Shown piece by piece: positions 30,750-42,327 of a stretch of DNA of 64,000 nucleotides. The translations under genes and the position numbers were made by a program. Within the stretch, counting starts at the first letter, position 1. The number at the start of each line of letters is the position of its first letter. The DNA is taken from the NCBI GenBank assembly GCA_039000515.1, contig JBCFYV010000100.1, positions 51,364,587 through 51,428,586 on the forward strand, given 5' to 3'. Below the pieces are notes generated by a model. That model was not told the DNA's origin and made no database searches. It saw only the letters and a list, made by a program, of their open reading frames with translations. This DNA is from Timema cristinae. Taxonomy: Eukaryota > Arthropoda > Insecta > Phasmatodea > Timematidae.

Positions 30750-31300
30750 ACCAATTTCGAAACAAATCGCTAAAGCATTTTTTTTAAATATTCCAACTAA
30801 ATAAAACAATAATCGCTAAACCACCCATAACAAAATGTAATCCCCAAAGCAAGTACAAAGCTTTATTTGTCACGTTCATGTAAAACATTCCCTGGATATA
30901 TATTTAAAGCAAAATCATTATATCTATTTTTTAAATAATTCGAATTTTCAAAAACTGTTTCTCAATAAAAAAACATTTATTAAATTTCTACCCAAAACCA
31001 AACATATAAAGGGTTATTTTTCATGTACAATACTGCCAAGATACCCATTTGGAAACAAATCGTTGAATATATTTTTAAAATATCTCCTATTTTTTGAAAA
31101 GTCAATCATCAGTAAACTAACCTTCAAAGAATTTTTGCCCTGAAACAAGCTATTTGTAATGTCAAACCAATCCTACGCATGCATATTAAACAAAATCTTT
31201 GGAGACATTTTATAAAAAAATTGGAATTAAAAAAATTTACTCATAATTAAACTAGAAATGCTACGGTGAAAAAAAAAAAGTGTGGTACAAGGGATGGACA
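30750..31300 (+). repeat. Decayed interspersed repeat with internal reiterations
   Basis: Blocks such as CAAAATGTAATCCCCAAAGC, CATTTGGAAACAAATCGTT and TCATCAGTAAACTA recur in degenerate form. In units 3 and 4 the equivalent (40970-41620, 51380-52030) ends with ACAGACAGACAAACAGACC, a common end motif of old arthropod transposons. The class is unknown. Confidence 0.45.
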
Positions 31301-31529
31301 GAACTGTAAGATTAACTTTTTTTTTGTTCTTATTAACATAAAACGTAAAGATGTGTCACAATCTTGAGACAGATTTCTTTCTACTATCACAATACTTTAT
31401 CACGTCATGAGAAAATCTAAGAATGTTGTATCTCGGATGGTATAAAAATAACAAATACCGGGACTAAAAAAATTGTATATAATATAAAACTCGAGGTTTC
31501 TATAAAATGTACTCCAAGGCATCAGTCCG

Positions 31530-31770
31530 AATGGCCGCCATCTGTTGGCGAAGGTAGTGTCATGTGGTCAACACAAGGAACACTCCATCAGCTAATCTCA
31601 GTTTTCTAAACCATAGCTGAGACTGTTTCATTCAAGCAACCCTTCATTTGTCCTAATGAGACTGAGATGACCTATATCTTCACATAAATATCTGGAATCT
31701 ACGGAGATATAACCCGATACCTATGAATCTTTAGCCAACAATTTTGACAACTAGACCACTGAGGTGGTTG
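31530..31770 (-). mobile_element. SINE of a third family
   Basis: It is homologous to 41840-42140 and carries the head complement TGACAACTAGACCACTGAGG. It is older and more diverged than that copy. Confidence 0.6.
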
Positions 31771-32347
31771 AAGGGTTCTGTATATTATTATAATTTATAA
31801 CTTTATAATAACTTTAAAGTGAATTTCCCAACATTTTTATTTCTTAATATAATATCGTGAAAATAAGGAAAAGTAATTTTTTTCTATATGATCTAAAAAA
31901 CAAAATAATCAAAATGTAGAATTGAATTTATAGATGTTATTTGAGTAGAATTTATATCAGAGTTATTTAATTTGATTTTAATATTTATGTTTATAATTAG
32001 TGTATATATTATGTATTTCATTCCGAACTAATAAAGTTACTCGAATAATTCAAGTTCCAGCCTTCAAACTTAATAATATGAAAGCGGGCAAAAAGGGCAC
32101 AAAATTAATAAATTTGCCCTTTATTTCATTTTTGTAAATGATGATAACATTGGAATTAGATATTTAGACAAAGTTTTTTTTTAAATAACACACACAAACC
32201 ATTACGGAGCTATCGAGAAAGTTATTAATAAAAAAACTCGTGGATTCAAAACATCATTATGTTGACAAGGTCAACATCATATTTGCCGTGGTATATTAAA
32301 TATTTTTTTATCAAACCTTGATAGTTTTGTTTTATTAAAACGAAGAT

Positions 32348-32355
32348 TATAAAAG
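32348..32355 (+). promoter_or_regulatory. TATA box of P450 copy 2
   Basis: TATAAAAG is followed about 25 bp later by CACTGTCTTAGTTTTC, conserved before all four P450 copies and likely to contain the start site. Confidence 0.75.
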
Positions 32356-32491
32356 GGGAAGGATATAACACACTGTCTTAGTTTTCAAAAAGCGTTTGAA
32401 TGGCTGTACATCCTTAGTAAAAAAATCGATTAATGAGGTGAATATTAATGCAATATGCACAAATACATGTATAAAAACAATTGCATTTAAA

Positions 32492-34057
32492 ATGTCGCTT
32501 CTGATTCTGAATTCTGTTGATTTGATTTTACTAACTACGCTTGTGAGTTTTTTCTATTTATTAAAACTGTGGTGGCAGCGCAGACATATCAGGAAACTGG
32601 CGAGTAAGATACCAGGACCTAAAGCATATCCACTAATAGGAAATATCCTGGATGTCTTGGCCTGGACTCAAGAAGAATCATATAAAAAACACGTAAATCT
32701 TGCAAGGAAATATTTACCAACCGTTAGATTATGGGCTGGACCTTATTTAATAATTTTTTTGGCGGATCCGTGTGATCTAGAAATATTAATGAACAGTGAA
32801 AAGTGTTTAGAAAGGGAAAGATTCAAGAATATAACAGATACATATCCGTTAGGAGATGGTTTAGTTTCAATTGGAGGAGAGCAATGGAGGATTCACAGAA
32901 AGTTTATTCTTTCTTCGTTTCATTACCGTTATTTTGAATATTTTGTTAAGGTATTTAATAAAAAGAGCAACATCTTAGTTAATTGTTTAAAACAGGATAC
33001 AAACACTTCTACCAGTATCAATATTTTACATTATTTTTCTAGAGCTGCTTTTGATAGCATATGTGAAACCATTATAGGTGTAGAAATGAATTCTCAAGAT
33101 AAAGGAAGTGATAAATTTATCGATTCGCTGAACACTTATCTTGGTATTGGCACACAAATGTTCTTAAAACCTTGGCTTCTCAATCCCATTATAGTTCGTT
33201 TAACATCCTACCATAAGAAAATGACAGAAAATGCAGCCTACATGACTTCCTTTTCTAACGAGCTCATCAATAATAAGATGAAGCAGTACCACGAACGAAC
33301 TAAGGATTCAATTCCGACAAAAGAACAATCGAATAACTTTAATAAACGAGACCAGCCCTTGTTAATAGATTCCATCATTGAAATGATAGAAAATAATGAA
33401 TGTTTCTTCTCAAAGAAAGAGATCATAGGAGAAATAAATAACATAGTCATAGCGGGAATGGATACAACAGCAAACAGCCTAAGTTTAACAATGATGCTAC
33501 TAGGATTTCACCAGGATATTCAGAGGAAAGTACTAGAAGAACTTGACGCTGTTTTTGGAGATGACGTGGAGCGTTCAGTATCAATGGAGGATTTAAACAA
33601 CCTTAAATACACAGAACAAGTTATAAAAGAATCACTTCGTCTTTACCCAACGGTGCCCTTCGTACCAAGAAATACAACTGAAGATATCAAAATAACAAAC
33701 TACACTATACCTAAAGGCTGTGACGTAATATTTAATATCTATTCTCTACATCGCAACCCCAAGATCTACCCGAACCCAGATGAGTTCGACCCGGAGAACT
33801 TCTCACCGGAGCGCTCCAAGGGTCGACATCCGTACAGTTTTCTTCCGTTTTCCGGTGGTTTCAGAAAATGTGTTGGCTACAAGTACGCCATGTTCCAGAT
33901 GAAGGTAGTTCTTGCGACAATTCTGAGACATTTCACCGTCCATCCGGCGTGCGACAGAAAGGAAATGGATCGTTTGGATTTTAATTTTACTTTGAAATTA
34001 GTGAATGGATCCAAAGTCAAGTTGGTTAGCCGTAATATGGTAAAAGGTAATAAATAA
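32492..34057 (+). CDS. Cytochrome P450, CYP4 clan (copy 2)
   Basis: Intronless, 521 residues, with the same architecture as copy 1: anchor about 5-25, PGP 41-43, WRIHR 132-136, I-helix AGMDTT 321-326, ESLR 380-383, the meander FDPENF at about 432-437, and the heme loop with Cys 460 (codon 33869-33871, GGFRKCVG). The start at 32492 is chosen because the upstream open frame begins only with TTG and its TATA box lies 144 bp before this ATG. Compared with copies 3 and 4 the changes cluster in residues about 66-128 (the B-C region, substrate recognition site 1). No disabling change is seen, so it is probably functional. AATAAA follows the stop codon directly. Confidence 0.95.
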   Translation: MSLLILNSVDLILLTTLVSFFYLLKLWWQRRHIRKLASKIPGPKAYPLIGNILDVLAWTQEESYKKHVNLARKYLPTVRLWAGPYLIIFLADPCDLEILMNSEKCLERERFKNITDTYPLGDGLVSIGGEQWRIHRKFILSSFHYRYFEYFVKVFNKKSNILVNCLKQDTNTSTSINILHYFSRAAFDSICETIIGVEMNSQDKGSDKFIDSLNTYLGIGTQMFLKPWLLNPIIVRLTSYHKKMTENAAYMTSFSNELINNKMKQYHERTKDSIPTKEQSNNFNKRDQPLLIDSIIEMIENNECFFSKKEIIGEINNIVIAGMDTTANSLSLTMMLLGFHQDIQRKVLEELDAVFGDDVERSVSMEDLNNLKYTEQVIKESLRLYPTVPFVPRNTTEDIKITNYTIPKGCDVIFNIYSLHRNPKIYPNPDEFDPENFSPERSKGRHPYSFLPFSGGFRKCVGYKYAMFQMKVVLATILRHFTVHPACDRKEMDRLDFNFTLKLVNGSKVKLVSRNMVKGNK

Positions 34058-35076
34058 AAATAGATTAAATATAAATTCAAAATATTTAAAATATGAGTAC
34101 TAATTTAAAGATAGTTTTACAAAAGATTTGATATTCATGTTCTCATACTTTTTTTAATATATTCATTTGGTTAAAACTTGTTATACAATTGTATAGTATA
34201 TCTGAAATAAATTGTCTAATCATTGAAGTAGAAATAGTATCATATGTCTGAGATACAATAAACTCAACTATGTGATAATCGTTTATAAAACTATATTATA
34301 GTTTCACACTTATATATTATATTTAGTTGTAAACAGTGACTTGGTTTCACCTTTTATATAAATATGTTTAAAGTCATTTGAGTATCATTATTTTATCACA
34401 CTATTTTTATAAGTGTATAAATATAAGCTATAAATATTGATTCATTGAATTCAAAACATTACAGTTCTAGAGTTATGAGTAATCAAACTTACTATTTTAT
34501 CCATTTTACGTACTCATTTTAAGGGAAAGTAGTTAATGGATGGAGATTAAATATATTCTAGCTAGACATTCATATTAAGTGTATGCAAAAAAACTGTTTA
34601 CAATATTTAAATAAAAATTGTTTTTAATCTATAAGCTATTTGATAGTTTTAAAATTACATATTTTTTTTATCTTATACTAGCCCCCTTCTCCGTAAAAAA
34701 AATATTGTAAAGAATCCTGTAAAACAATGCTTCAAATCATCCATCATATCAATATAAAAACATAACTTTTTTTTACTTTTTTTAAAATACAATCCTACCA
34801 TCACTGTATAGCCCTCTCCCTATTTTTTTATCCTCCTTCCTATTTTCATCTCATTCCTCTTTGCTCATCCCTACTACCCTCCCCCTCCCCCCCCACCTTC
34901 TCCTTCACCAACCCCACTTTCCCTTCAACAACTTTTTTTTTGCCAACGACTATATAATATACCATCGACATTTTTATGAGGAATAAATTTAATTCTCAAA
35001 ATAAAATATAGCTTATGTTACTCACTGATAATGTAGCTTTATATTGGTGAAAGTATTTTTAAAATTGGACCAGTAG
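34058..35076. other. P450 3' flank, AT-rich
   Basis: Nearly identical to 44686-45700 and 55098-56110. It contains poly(T) and C-rich runs (about 34860-34900) and no gene. Confidence 0.5.
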
Positions 35077-35090
35077 TTTTTGAGTTTATC

Positions 35091-35356
35091 GGGTGTCCTG
35101 GTGGTCTAGGGGTAAGGTGTCAGACTTCTGTGCTGGCGGCCGGGGTTTGATCCTCGGTCCCGGCACAGATTTATCTGAATACCAAACCCTTCCTTCACCT
35201 CTGACAAGACATCTTGTGAATGTGGGGAATGCCAAGCCACCACCGTGGTTCGGATTCCACATTAAACTGTAGGTCCTTCATTTCATCTCACAATCACCTT
35301 ACCATTACACATTAGCGTAAGTGTGTATAACCCGAACGGGTAGTAAGACGCGGTGC

Positions 35357-35407
<51 letters not shown>
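35091..35407 (+). mobile_element. Full-length SINE (family 2), present only in unit 2
   Basis: TTTTTGAGTTTATC flanks it at 35077-35090 and 35408-35421. Units 3 and 4 have the uninterrupted empty site near 45697 and 56107. It has the complete tRNA-like head (TGGTCTAGGGGTAAGG), family 2 body, shared tail and a long (TAA)n. Confidence 0.97.
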
Positions 35408-35408
<1 letters not shown>

Positions 35409-35421
35409 TTTTGAGTTTATC

Positions 35422-37195
35422 CATTATAAAACAAAAATCAAATATTTCCTCTTTATAATATTAGTATGGACGTGTAATTTTAGTTTTATACCAGGATATT
35501 TTAAATTTGTATAATTTGCCATACATAATAATGTTATTTCAAATTTGTTTGGTTTATTAACCTAATTCTACAATTTTAATTTATTATGAACACTAAATTG
35601 ATCAATGCAACTGTAAATTTTATTATATTTATTTCCTGAAACTTCTTGCTTTGGCTGTACCTACCAATCACAGACTAGCCGACCAAGGAAGGATCGGACT
35701 ACCCCAAACAATGATTTGCCCGTGATTTTTTTTATCACCGTATCTTACTACATGAGTGCTGAGTTGTGACATTTACTTTGTCTATTTTTCCCTTCCTCTA
35801 GTAATTTGTCACTTGGATAATGTTTTACCATGCTAGTTTTGTTCTTCAATTCAAAGTGTCAAAGGAACTCATCTCGTTGTAGAGCAAAACGAGTCTTGAT
35901 TTCAAATCTGTTGCGTATCTGAATTTTACAATTTACTTCATAAATATATAATAATATATGAGTTTAACTTTTATTGCTGGCTGTAAATTGAACATTAAAA
36001 ATTATATCAAAAACTATAAAGTGTTGAAAATGTATATAATATCACATGAGTACTGCATTTATTTAGGTATTTTCTAAAAATTAGTTTAAAGTTGTGTGTT
36101 TATTGAACATGGAGATCTATTTTCAAGCTCTAGGAGGGTAAAGGGGGTGGGGAGTGGAGGGGTCAAAAATAAATAAGGAAAACATAACATTATATTTTGC
36201 TGTATAAAACAATTAATACCTAAAAATGTGATTTTGAAAAAAAATATTTATGTACTACAAACTATCTTCTTAATCAAATAAAGTAAAAGAAATATTAATT
36301 TTAATTACGGATCCTAAATTAAATCCTGTCCACGTAATACCATGTTTGATATCTGTGCAAACTTATTGTTCCTTAACAAATAAATATATTAAACTTTTAA
36401 CTTAGTTTAATTTTTTTGATATTCTAAATGCTTCAAACCCATATAAAATAACTATTTCTTAATATATTTTTATTCTAATGTATTTTTAATTAAATTTTAA
36501 ATAAAATTAAGAAATAATAAAGTTTTCTATTTTGTATATTAATTATTTTTTTAACTCTATAAACAGCAACCATTATTTGGATTTGGATAAACTTGGCATC
36601 ATTACAATTTGCCACTACAGGATCAAAATCAAAATAATGTATTTGTTTTAAAGGTAATGTGTATTTACAGAGTTGAGTCGAAATCATATTAAATATCCTA
36701 AAATTAATATTTATACAAATTTTGGACACCTAAGCCGATATGAAAAATTTCATAATATATTAAATATGATCTAAATGTGTTGTAGAATATGCTTTCCAAG
36801 CTTTGTCGAAATGGTATAAATTATTGTATTTTTTTTTAAATTTTCGCCACCAATCTTTTATTATGTTCCGTAATACTAGAGACTCGCTTCTACACATTAG
36901 GTTTTAATATTTGATTGTCAAAATAAGGCTCATTAATTACATTTGTTCAGTGCAGCTAGTAGAATTTAAATTAAAGTTACACAAAATAATTCATTGTTTT
37001 ACCTTGAGTATACTTCCTTCTAAAAAGGGAGTCCTAAGGGAGATCAAAGTCAAACCGGCAGATGTTTGTGTGATTAAATTTTGGTTGATATCTACAAATC
37101 AGTTGGTGAGTTTAATTTTACCAGTTACCATAATTTTACTTGACTCAACACATCAACTAGTAAAAGATGACCTTGAATACAAGACGAGCCAGGAT
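35422..37195. other. AT-rich spacer of the array unit, no supported gene
   Basis: Open frames of 79-99 codons at 36490-36729 and 36911-37210 are shared with unit 3 only because the units are nearly identical. They show no domain or splice support, and their differences do not favour silent positions. Confidence 0.5.
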
Positions 37196-37199
37196 GACC

Positions 37200-38300
37200 A
37201 GGTGGTCTAGGGGTAGAACGCGAAGCCAAAATCCTGTGTTTCATTCCTGTGAATTGTAATTTTTCATATTTATTTTGGAACAACGTCTTACTACCCTTTT
37301 GGTTTATAAGGAGAGCTAGAAATCATATATGAAAAAAACATTCGTTAGACAAAACCAGGATTCGAACCCAATATTTCCGTCATTAGCAGCCTAGACTAAC
37401 ACGAGAATGACGTCTTAGACCATGCGTCACTGAAGTGGGTATGATGAAGGTTCAATTAGAGAGAGTGTTCATTTTCTTAGGTAAATATTATGAAAAACAC
37501 AAATCTTAATACATCTAACCAGGATTCGTACCCTCTTCTGTCATCGTCAATATAGTCTAACACGAACGAGAGTGACACCTAGACCATTCGATTACCTAGA
37601 ACAGTTTCGTTGAAGGAACTTCCTTTTGGTTTGTTTCGAAGTGTGTGATGTCAAAAGAAACGTTGAAAACTATAATATATATTTGCACAAAATTGTTTCA
37701 TTTATTTGTTGTATTATAATATTCTACTTTTTTTTATTATCAGCACCCATTTGCCCCTTTGGAAAGTACCCATTATTCAAACAAATTCGGAGGCCGCGGC
37801 GTCTAACAAGCTAATCTCGGGTTGGTTTTTACTAAATAGTTTTCCACTCTCCCTCCACGCAAATCAGTTCCTTTAAATTAAGCCTTCCTAATCCCTAAAC
37901 CATTAGTGTAATTAATATATAAGCTTATAACCTGATTAGGTAGTAAGATGCGGGGTTAAAAAAATTAATCAACTAATTAATTTGGTTATTTTATGTAACT
38001 TATTATGTTCATATATAGCATCCACAAAATGAATCAGAATACCAACTTGATTCGGTGGCCTCATGTTCTAAGGCGTTACTCGCGCAGTGCACCGGACTGC
38101 TGATGATCGGGAGATTGGAGAGTTCTATTCTTGGTCGGGTTTATTGAGGGTGTTTTTAACGAAACTTTTTTTTCACTATCCCTCCCCGCAAATGTGGGTA
38201 AATTTTTTACTTATATAACCTCCCCAATCCCCAAAACCATTAGCGTATTAGTACATAAGCATATAACCCAAACGGGTAGTAAGACACTGTGCTAAAAATA
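37200..38300. mobile_element. Cluster of SINE remnants
   Basis: In order: a family 2 head fragment (GGTGGTCTAGGGGTAGAACG, 37200), a minus-strand family 1-type copy (37270-37440), another minus-strand fragment (37441-37590), a plus-strand copy with an internal deletion (37785-37960), and a plus-strand copy (38040-38300) with GGTCTAAGGCG-type head. The same cluster recurs at 47510-48620. Confidence 0.7.
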
Positions 38301-38309
38301 GTCAGATTG

Positions 38310-38480
38310 TTGGTCTTTAAAAATACTGACAAAAATACCGACAGTACTCACGGTCATACTGACAGTAATATCGACCTGTAAGGGCAGTACTGATTGACTC
38401 ACGGTCGTACTGACAGTAATACCGACCGTGTAGGGGCAGTACTGATAGTCTTAAGGTCGTACTGACGAAAATACTCAAGT
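38310..38480 (-). repeat. 51-bp repeat, short array
   Basis: The same unit as 4480-4935 in opposite orientation, with about three copies. Confidence 0.8.
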
Positions 38481-38749
38481 GGTTCAAGTTTTCTGATCAC
38501 ACCAGTATTAGCCCTTCAGTCTTGTGTACTCACGCAACTCAAGGCACACGTGTTCGTCTTCTTCTTCTCCTCTCTTACCAATTCGTCTCACTTTTGGTTC
38601 GGGTTATAAGCTTCCATAATAATTACTTTAATGTGTTAAAAGAGATGTGTACCCGCATTTTTGTGATAAACATTTTTTTGTATAAAAAAACACCCTCCCT
38701 TACTACATTCAAAAGGGATTCGAACATCAATCTCGCGATATTCGGGACT

Positions 38750-38891
38750 TTTTCTGGAGGGAGATACACGAAGACTACATTGTTGTCACTGATATGGTCG
38801 TCACTTTCAACTGCGCCGTCTCAAAGATTGTGCTGATATCTATAGCATACAACATGTACTTCGCCTGCTACCAGCTTTACGGTGGACTTCA
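38750..38891 (+). pseudogene. Orphan, 5'-truncated copy of Gr exon D (unit 2)
   Basis: The frame [20 protein letters not shown] is intact through the donor CA|GTAAGA. The acceptor and first codons are replaced by SINE sequence (junction near 38748), and no other Gr exon lies in the unit. It differs from exon D by K-to-E in the HEDY motif context and by changes in the GNN triplet. It cannot be spliced as a normal exon. Confidence 0.88.
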
Positions 38892-38899
38892 GTAAGACT

Positions 38900-40120
38900 T
38901 CCCACTTCATGGTCGTCCAATAATATTGATTGAATCATAGAAAAGGGATAGGTTTTATAGAAACACCATTCCAATGTAGGCAAGTGTAACTACATCACTA
39001 GCGCTCGCGGCGTTAGTGCCGTGAACTAATAGATTCGCAACGGACTTTAAACTTGGAACTCAACGCATTTTCCATTGCGGAATATTAATGAAACAACAAT
39101 TAATATATTAAATTCCACCAAATGTAACTAATCCATTATTTTATCAATAAACCACTTTATAATATTTAAAACTTTACTAAACTTTTTCTTTCTTTAAAAT
39201 AAACGATAAATTGCTAACAATAGAGTAATGGTGAGTTTTATAGATTTTACACCTCCTTTTCTATGGGCTTTACGCCCACGCTTGTACATTCATCTGTGAC
39301 GTCATTGTAAGCTGTTCCTAGACATAGTGCCCCAAACTAGTTCACGGGGACAACTAGTTCTATAATAGTGTCCCCTAATATGATCAGAATACTCCGGATA
39401 TGATTGGAGTCCAGCTGTTGCAGTACTTGTTGAGCATTGCCAATTTAGTCTCAGTGACTTATACCAAATGGTTCGATGTTACAGTAAACTCAGAAATCGC
39501 ATCAAATAATTAAACCGTTGTGTAACTCACTATCATGCATTATTTTGAATTATACAACAGGTCCATTTTGACAGTGAACCTATACCGCTAATGCACTTCA
39601 CCAGTGTGCTACTTAAAGACTAAATAAATTTTTAACAAATCAAGTGTGAATAGTTAAAAAAGAAAATATGGTTTAATATAATAAAATATAATGTATAAAT
39701 AAAAATGGAATTACATCTATTTCATAATTGTTAATATATTAAAGAAGGAAAATTTATTAAATTATCAAAATGAGAATTCTTCGACAACATTAATTTCAAT
39801 AACTTAAATTAAAGACTTTGAAAGTAAGACATTCAGTGAAAAGAACAATATACATAATATATTAATATGCTATGATCACACACATTAATCATATTTTAAG
39901 TAAGCCCTATTAGTTATAATAATATTGATTATTTCTGCCAGCTTAGATTTTTATGTTTGTTTCATAACTTGTCTTCAACAGTACACGAGATGTATTTTAA
40001 GGTGGTGAATCAAGGAACGTGAGAAAAGGCCAGTCTTTTTTTTTTCACTTTTTTATCCAAATTTTTTTTTTTTAAATAAATTTGATATTGTTTTAGAAGA
40101 AACTCGGAGCTTAATTTTCT
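38900..40120. other. Gr intron-derived and AT-rich spacer
   Basis: Homologous to 3580-1700 on the minus strand, but without Gr exon E and with only the ends of the LINE fragment. Nothing coding is seen. Confidence 0.6.
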
Positions 40121-40125
40121 TCACA

Positions 40126-40266
40126 TTGTGATATCAACACAACAGTTGTTGAATATCATCTGTCAAGAGTGTCTTGGAATTTAACGACAACTTTTTTTTT
40201 CATTTAATAGTTCATGTAATACCACTATGCTAATGACAAGTATTCAACAACTGTTTTTATCAACAT
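40126..40266. mobile_element. Palindromic MITE (CAACAGTTGTTG family), unit 2
   Basis: Ends GTGATATCAACACAACAG and, reverse-complemented, GTTGATAAAAACAGTTGTTG. The core has TGTCTTGGAATTTAACG. Confidence 0.7.
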
Positions 40267-40969
40267 ATTATTATAATTAATTTTTTTCTGCTAGTTGTTA
40301 TATATATATTTTAAAGTTTTTTCTATTAAAATAACAAAAACACTGTCCTAACAAGCATTTCCTTGCATATCACGACACGACGACTTGCCTTAGTCTATTG
40401 CAAACATTATTATATAAGATTCTAAGGTCATTTAATCTGGTTTCTTGTCTTGGCAAAGTAAAACATTGGTGAATTCTTTTTTTTAACCTTCTTCCTTAGC
40501 TCAATCCTAAAATTTGCCTCTGATCTGGTGTAATTTTCTTTGCCCGCACACTACCATTACAATTTATATATCGAATATATTTTTTGTTTTTGTCACATAT
40601 TATAAACACAAAAAAATTCTTTAACATTTTTTTTTTTTTACTTAACAAGAATATTTATGACGCAAAAATAAGTTCTGAATGTTTGATTCTTGTTAACTTC
40701 GTAATACTAATTACAATTTGATTGAATTTATTATACGCCTTAATAGACTTATTTCTTTCTGAAGCATTCGTTATATTCCTATATTATTTGGTATAAGAGA
40801 TGCCCAAACTATAATATATCTTCTACTATACTCTATCATTGTTTCAATATGCTACAATTAAGATAATAATTCTATCACTTAAACCACAATACAGATTGAG
40901 CTGAAATTTCTCTTGGGCATATCTCAGACGTTTGGTTAACATATGTATATTTTTATACGTAAAATAGCC

Positions 40970-41620
40970 CCCTGTAACCAGTTTTGGACCAATTCGCTAG
41001 GGCCAATTTTTCAAAATTCTAACTAAATAAAACAATCACTGCTAAACCCCCTCATAACAAAATGTAATCCCCAAAGCAAGTACAAAGCTTTATTTGACAC
41101 GTTCATGTAAAACATTCCCTGGAGATATATTTATATCAAAATCGTTATATTGATTTTTAAGTTTAGTTGAATTTTCAAAAACCATTTCTCACTAAACGAC
41201 CCTTTTTTGAATTTTTACCAAAAACCAATCATATAAAGGGTTATTTGTTATGCCAAACACATCCTAGCTATCCATTTGGAAACAAATTGTCAAAACAATT
41301 TTATAAATATTTCCTGTTTTTCAAAAGTCAGTCATCAGTAAACTACCCTTCAAAGAATTTTAGCCCCAAAAACAATTAAATAGTGCTATTTGTCAAATCA
41401 AACAAATCCTAGGTATGCATTTTTAAGAAAATCGTTGGAGCCGTTGTCGAAAATATTTGGAATTCAAAAGATTTACTCATCACTAAACTAGAAGTGGCAG
41501 GGTGAAACAAAATGTAATCCAAATATCAAGTTTAAATAAAATCCATCAAAGCGGTTTGTATCCGTCGCCAAGCACAGACAGACAAACAGACCAGGGGACA
41601 GACAGATCTAGAAGGTTCAC
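40970..41620 (+). repeat. Decayed interspersed repeat ending in ACAGACAGACA
   Basis: Unit 3 version of the repeat described at 30750-31300, more complete at its right end. The open frame at 41167-41379 within it is not a gene. Confidence 0.45.
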
Positions 41621-41839
41621 TTTTTTTTTGTTCTTGTTAACATAAAATGCAAAATTTGTTATAATCTCGAGGCCGATTTTTTTCCACTATCACAATACTT
41701 TCTCCATATATGAAAGGTCAAAAGAATGTTGTATCTCACTTGGTACAAAAAATAGCAAATACCTGGACTAAAACAAATAGTACATAATATAAAACTCGAG
41801 GTTTCTATAAAATGTACTCCATAGCATCAGACCGCAATT

Positions 41840-42140
41840 GAGCTACATAGGACGAGAGGCCACCATCTGCTGGCGAAGGTAGTGTCGACTTCTTCTAATA
41901 GAAGGTGTCATGTGGTCAGCACAAGTAACCCTCTAGATGTTAATCTCACTTTTCTAAACCGGAGCCGCTTCTGTTTCAATACAGTAACTCTTCATTTGTT
42001 CTAATGAGGCTGAATTAACCTCGTTGGTGACCTTGATCTACAGCTTCAGATAAAGATCTGGAAGCGACTGGGATCGAACCCGAGATCTCTGAATCTTTAG
42101 CCAAAAACTCTGAAAACTAGACCACAGAAGTATTTGAAGG
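41840..42140 (-). mobile_element. SINE of a third family, near complete
   Basis: On the minus strand it begins with a tRNA-like head (GTGGTCTAGTTTTCAGAG; B-box GGTTCGATCCCAGTCG), followed by a unique body with GCGGCTCCGGTTTAGAAA. The same copy is in unit 4 at 52250-52552. Confidence 0.75.
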
Positions 42141-42327
42141 TTTCTGTATAATATTATAATTTATAATTTTATGAATACTTTATAGTCAATTTTCTAACAT
42201 TTTTATTTTCTAAATATAATAGTGTTAAAATAAGGAAAAGTCATTTTTTTCTAAATCATATAAAAGACAAAATAATCCAAGTGTAGAACTAAATTTGTAA
42301 ATGTTATTTGAGTAAAATTTATATCAT

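Larger units (their letters stand above)
30750..40950 (+). repeat. P450 array unit 2
   Basis: Collinear with 40950-51360 (unit 3). The flank from 34058 to 40900 is nearly identical to unit 3, whereas the upstream part (30750-32400) and the first third of the P450 are clearly more diverged. It differs from unit 3 by a SINE at 35091-35407 and by lacking the 268-bp insert of 42328-42595. Confidence 0.9.

Noticed and set aside
36490..36729. 79-codon minus-strand frame shared with 46796-47035
   Set aside because: AT-rich low-complexity translation, conserved only because the units are duplicates.
36911..37210. 99-codon open frame, with a near-identical one at 47218-47517
   Set aside because: Conservation is explained by recent duplication of the whole unit. 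There is no domain, promoter or splice evidence, and the 3' end runs into a SINE head.
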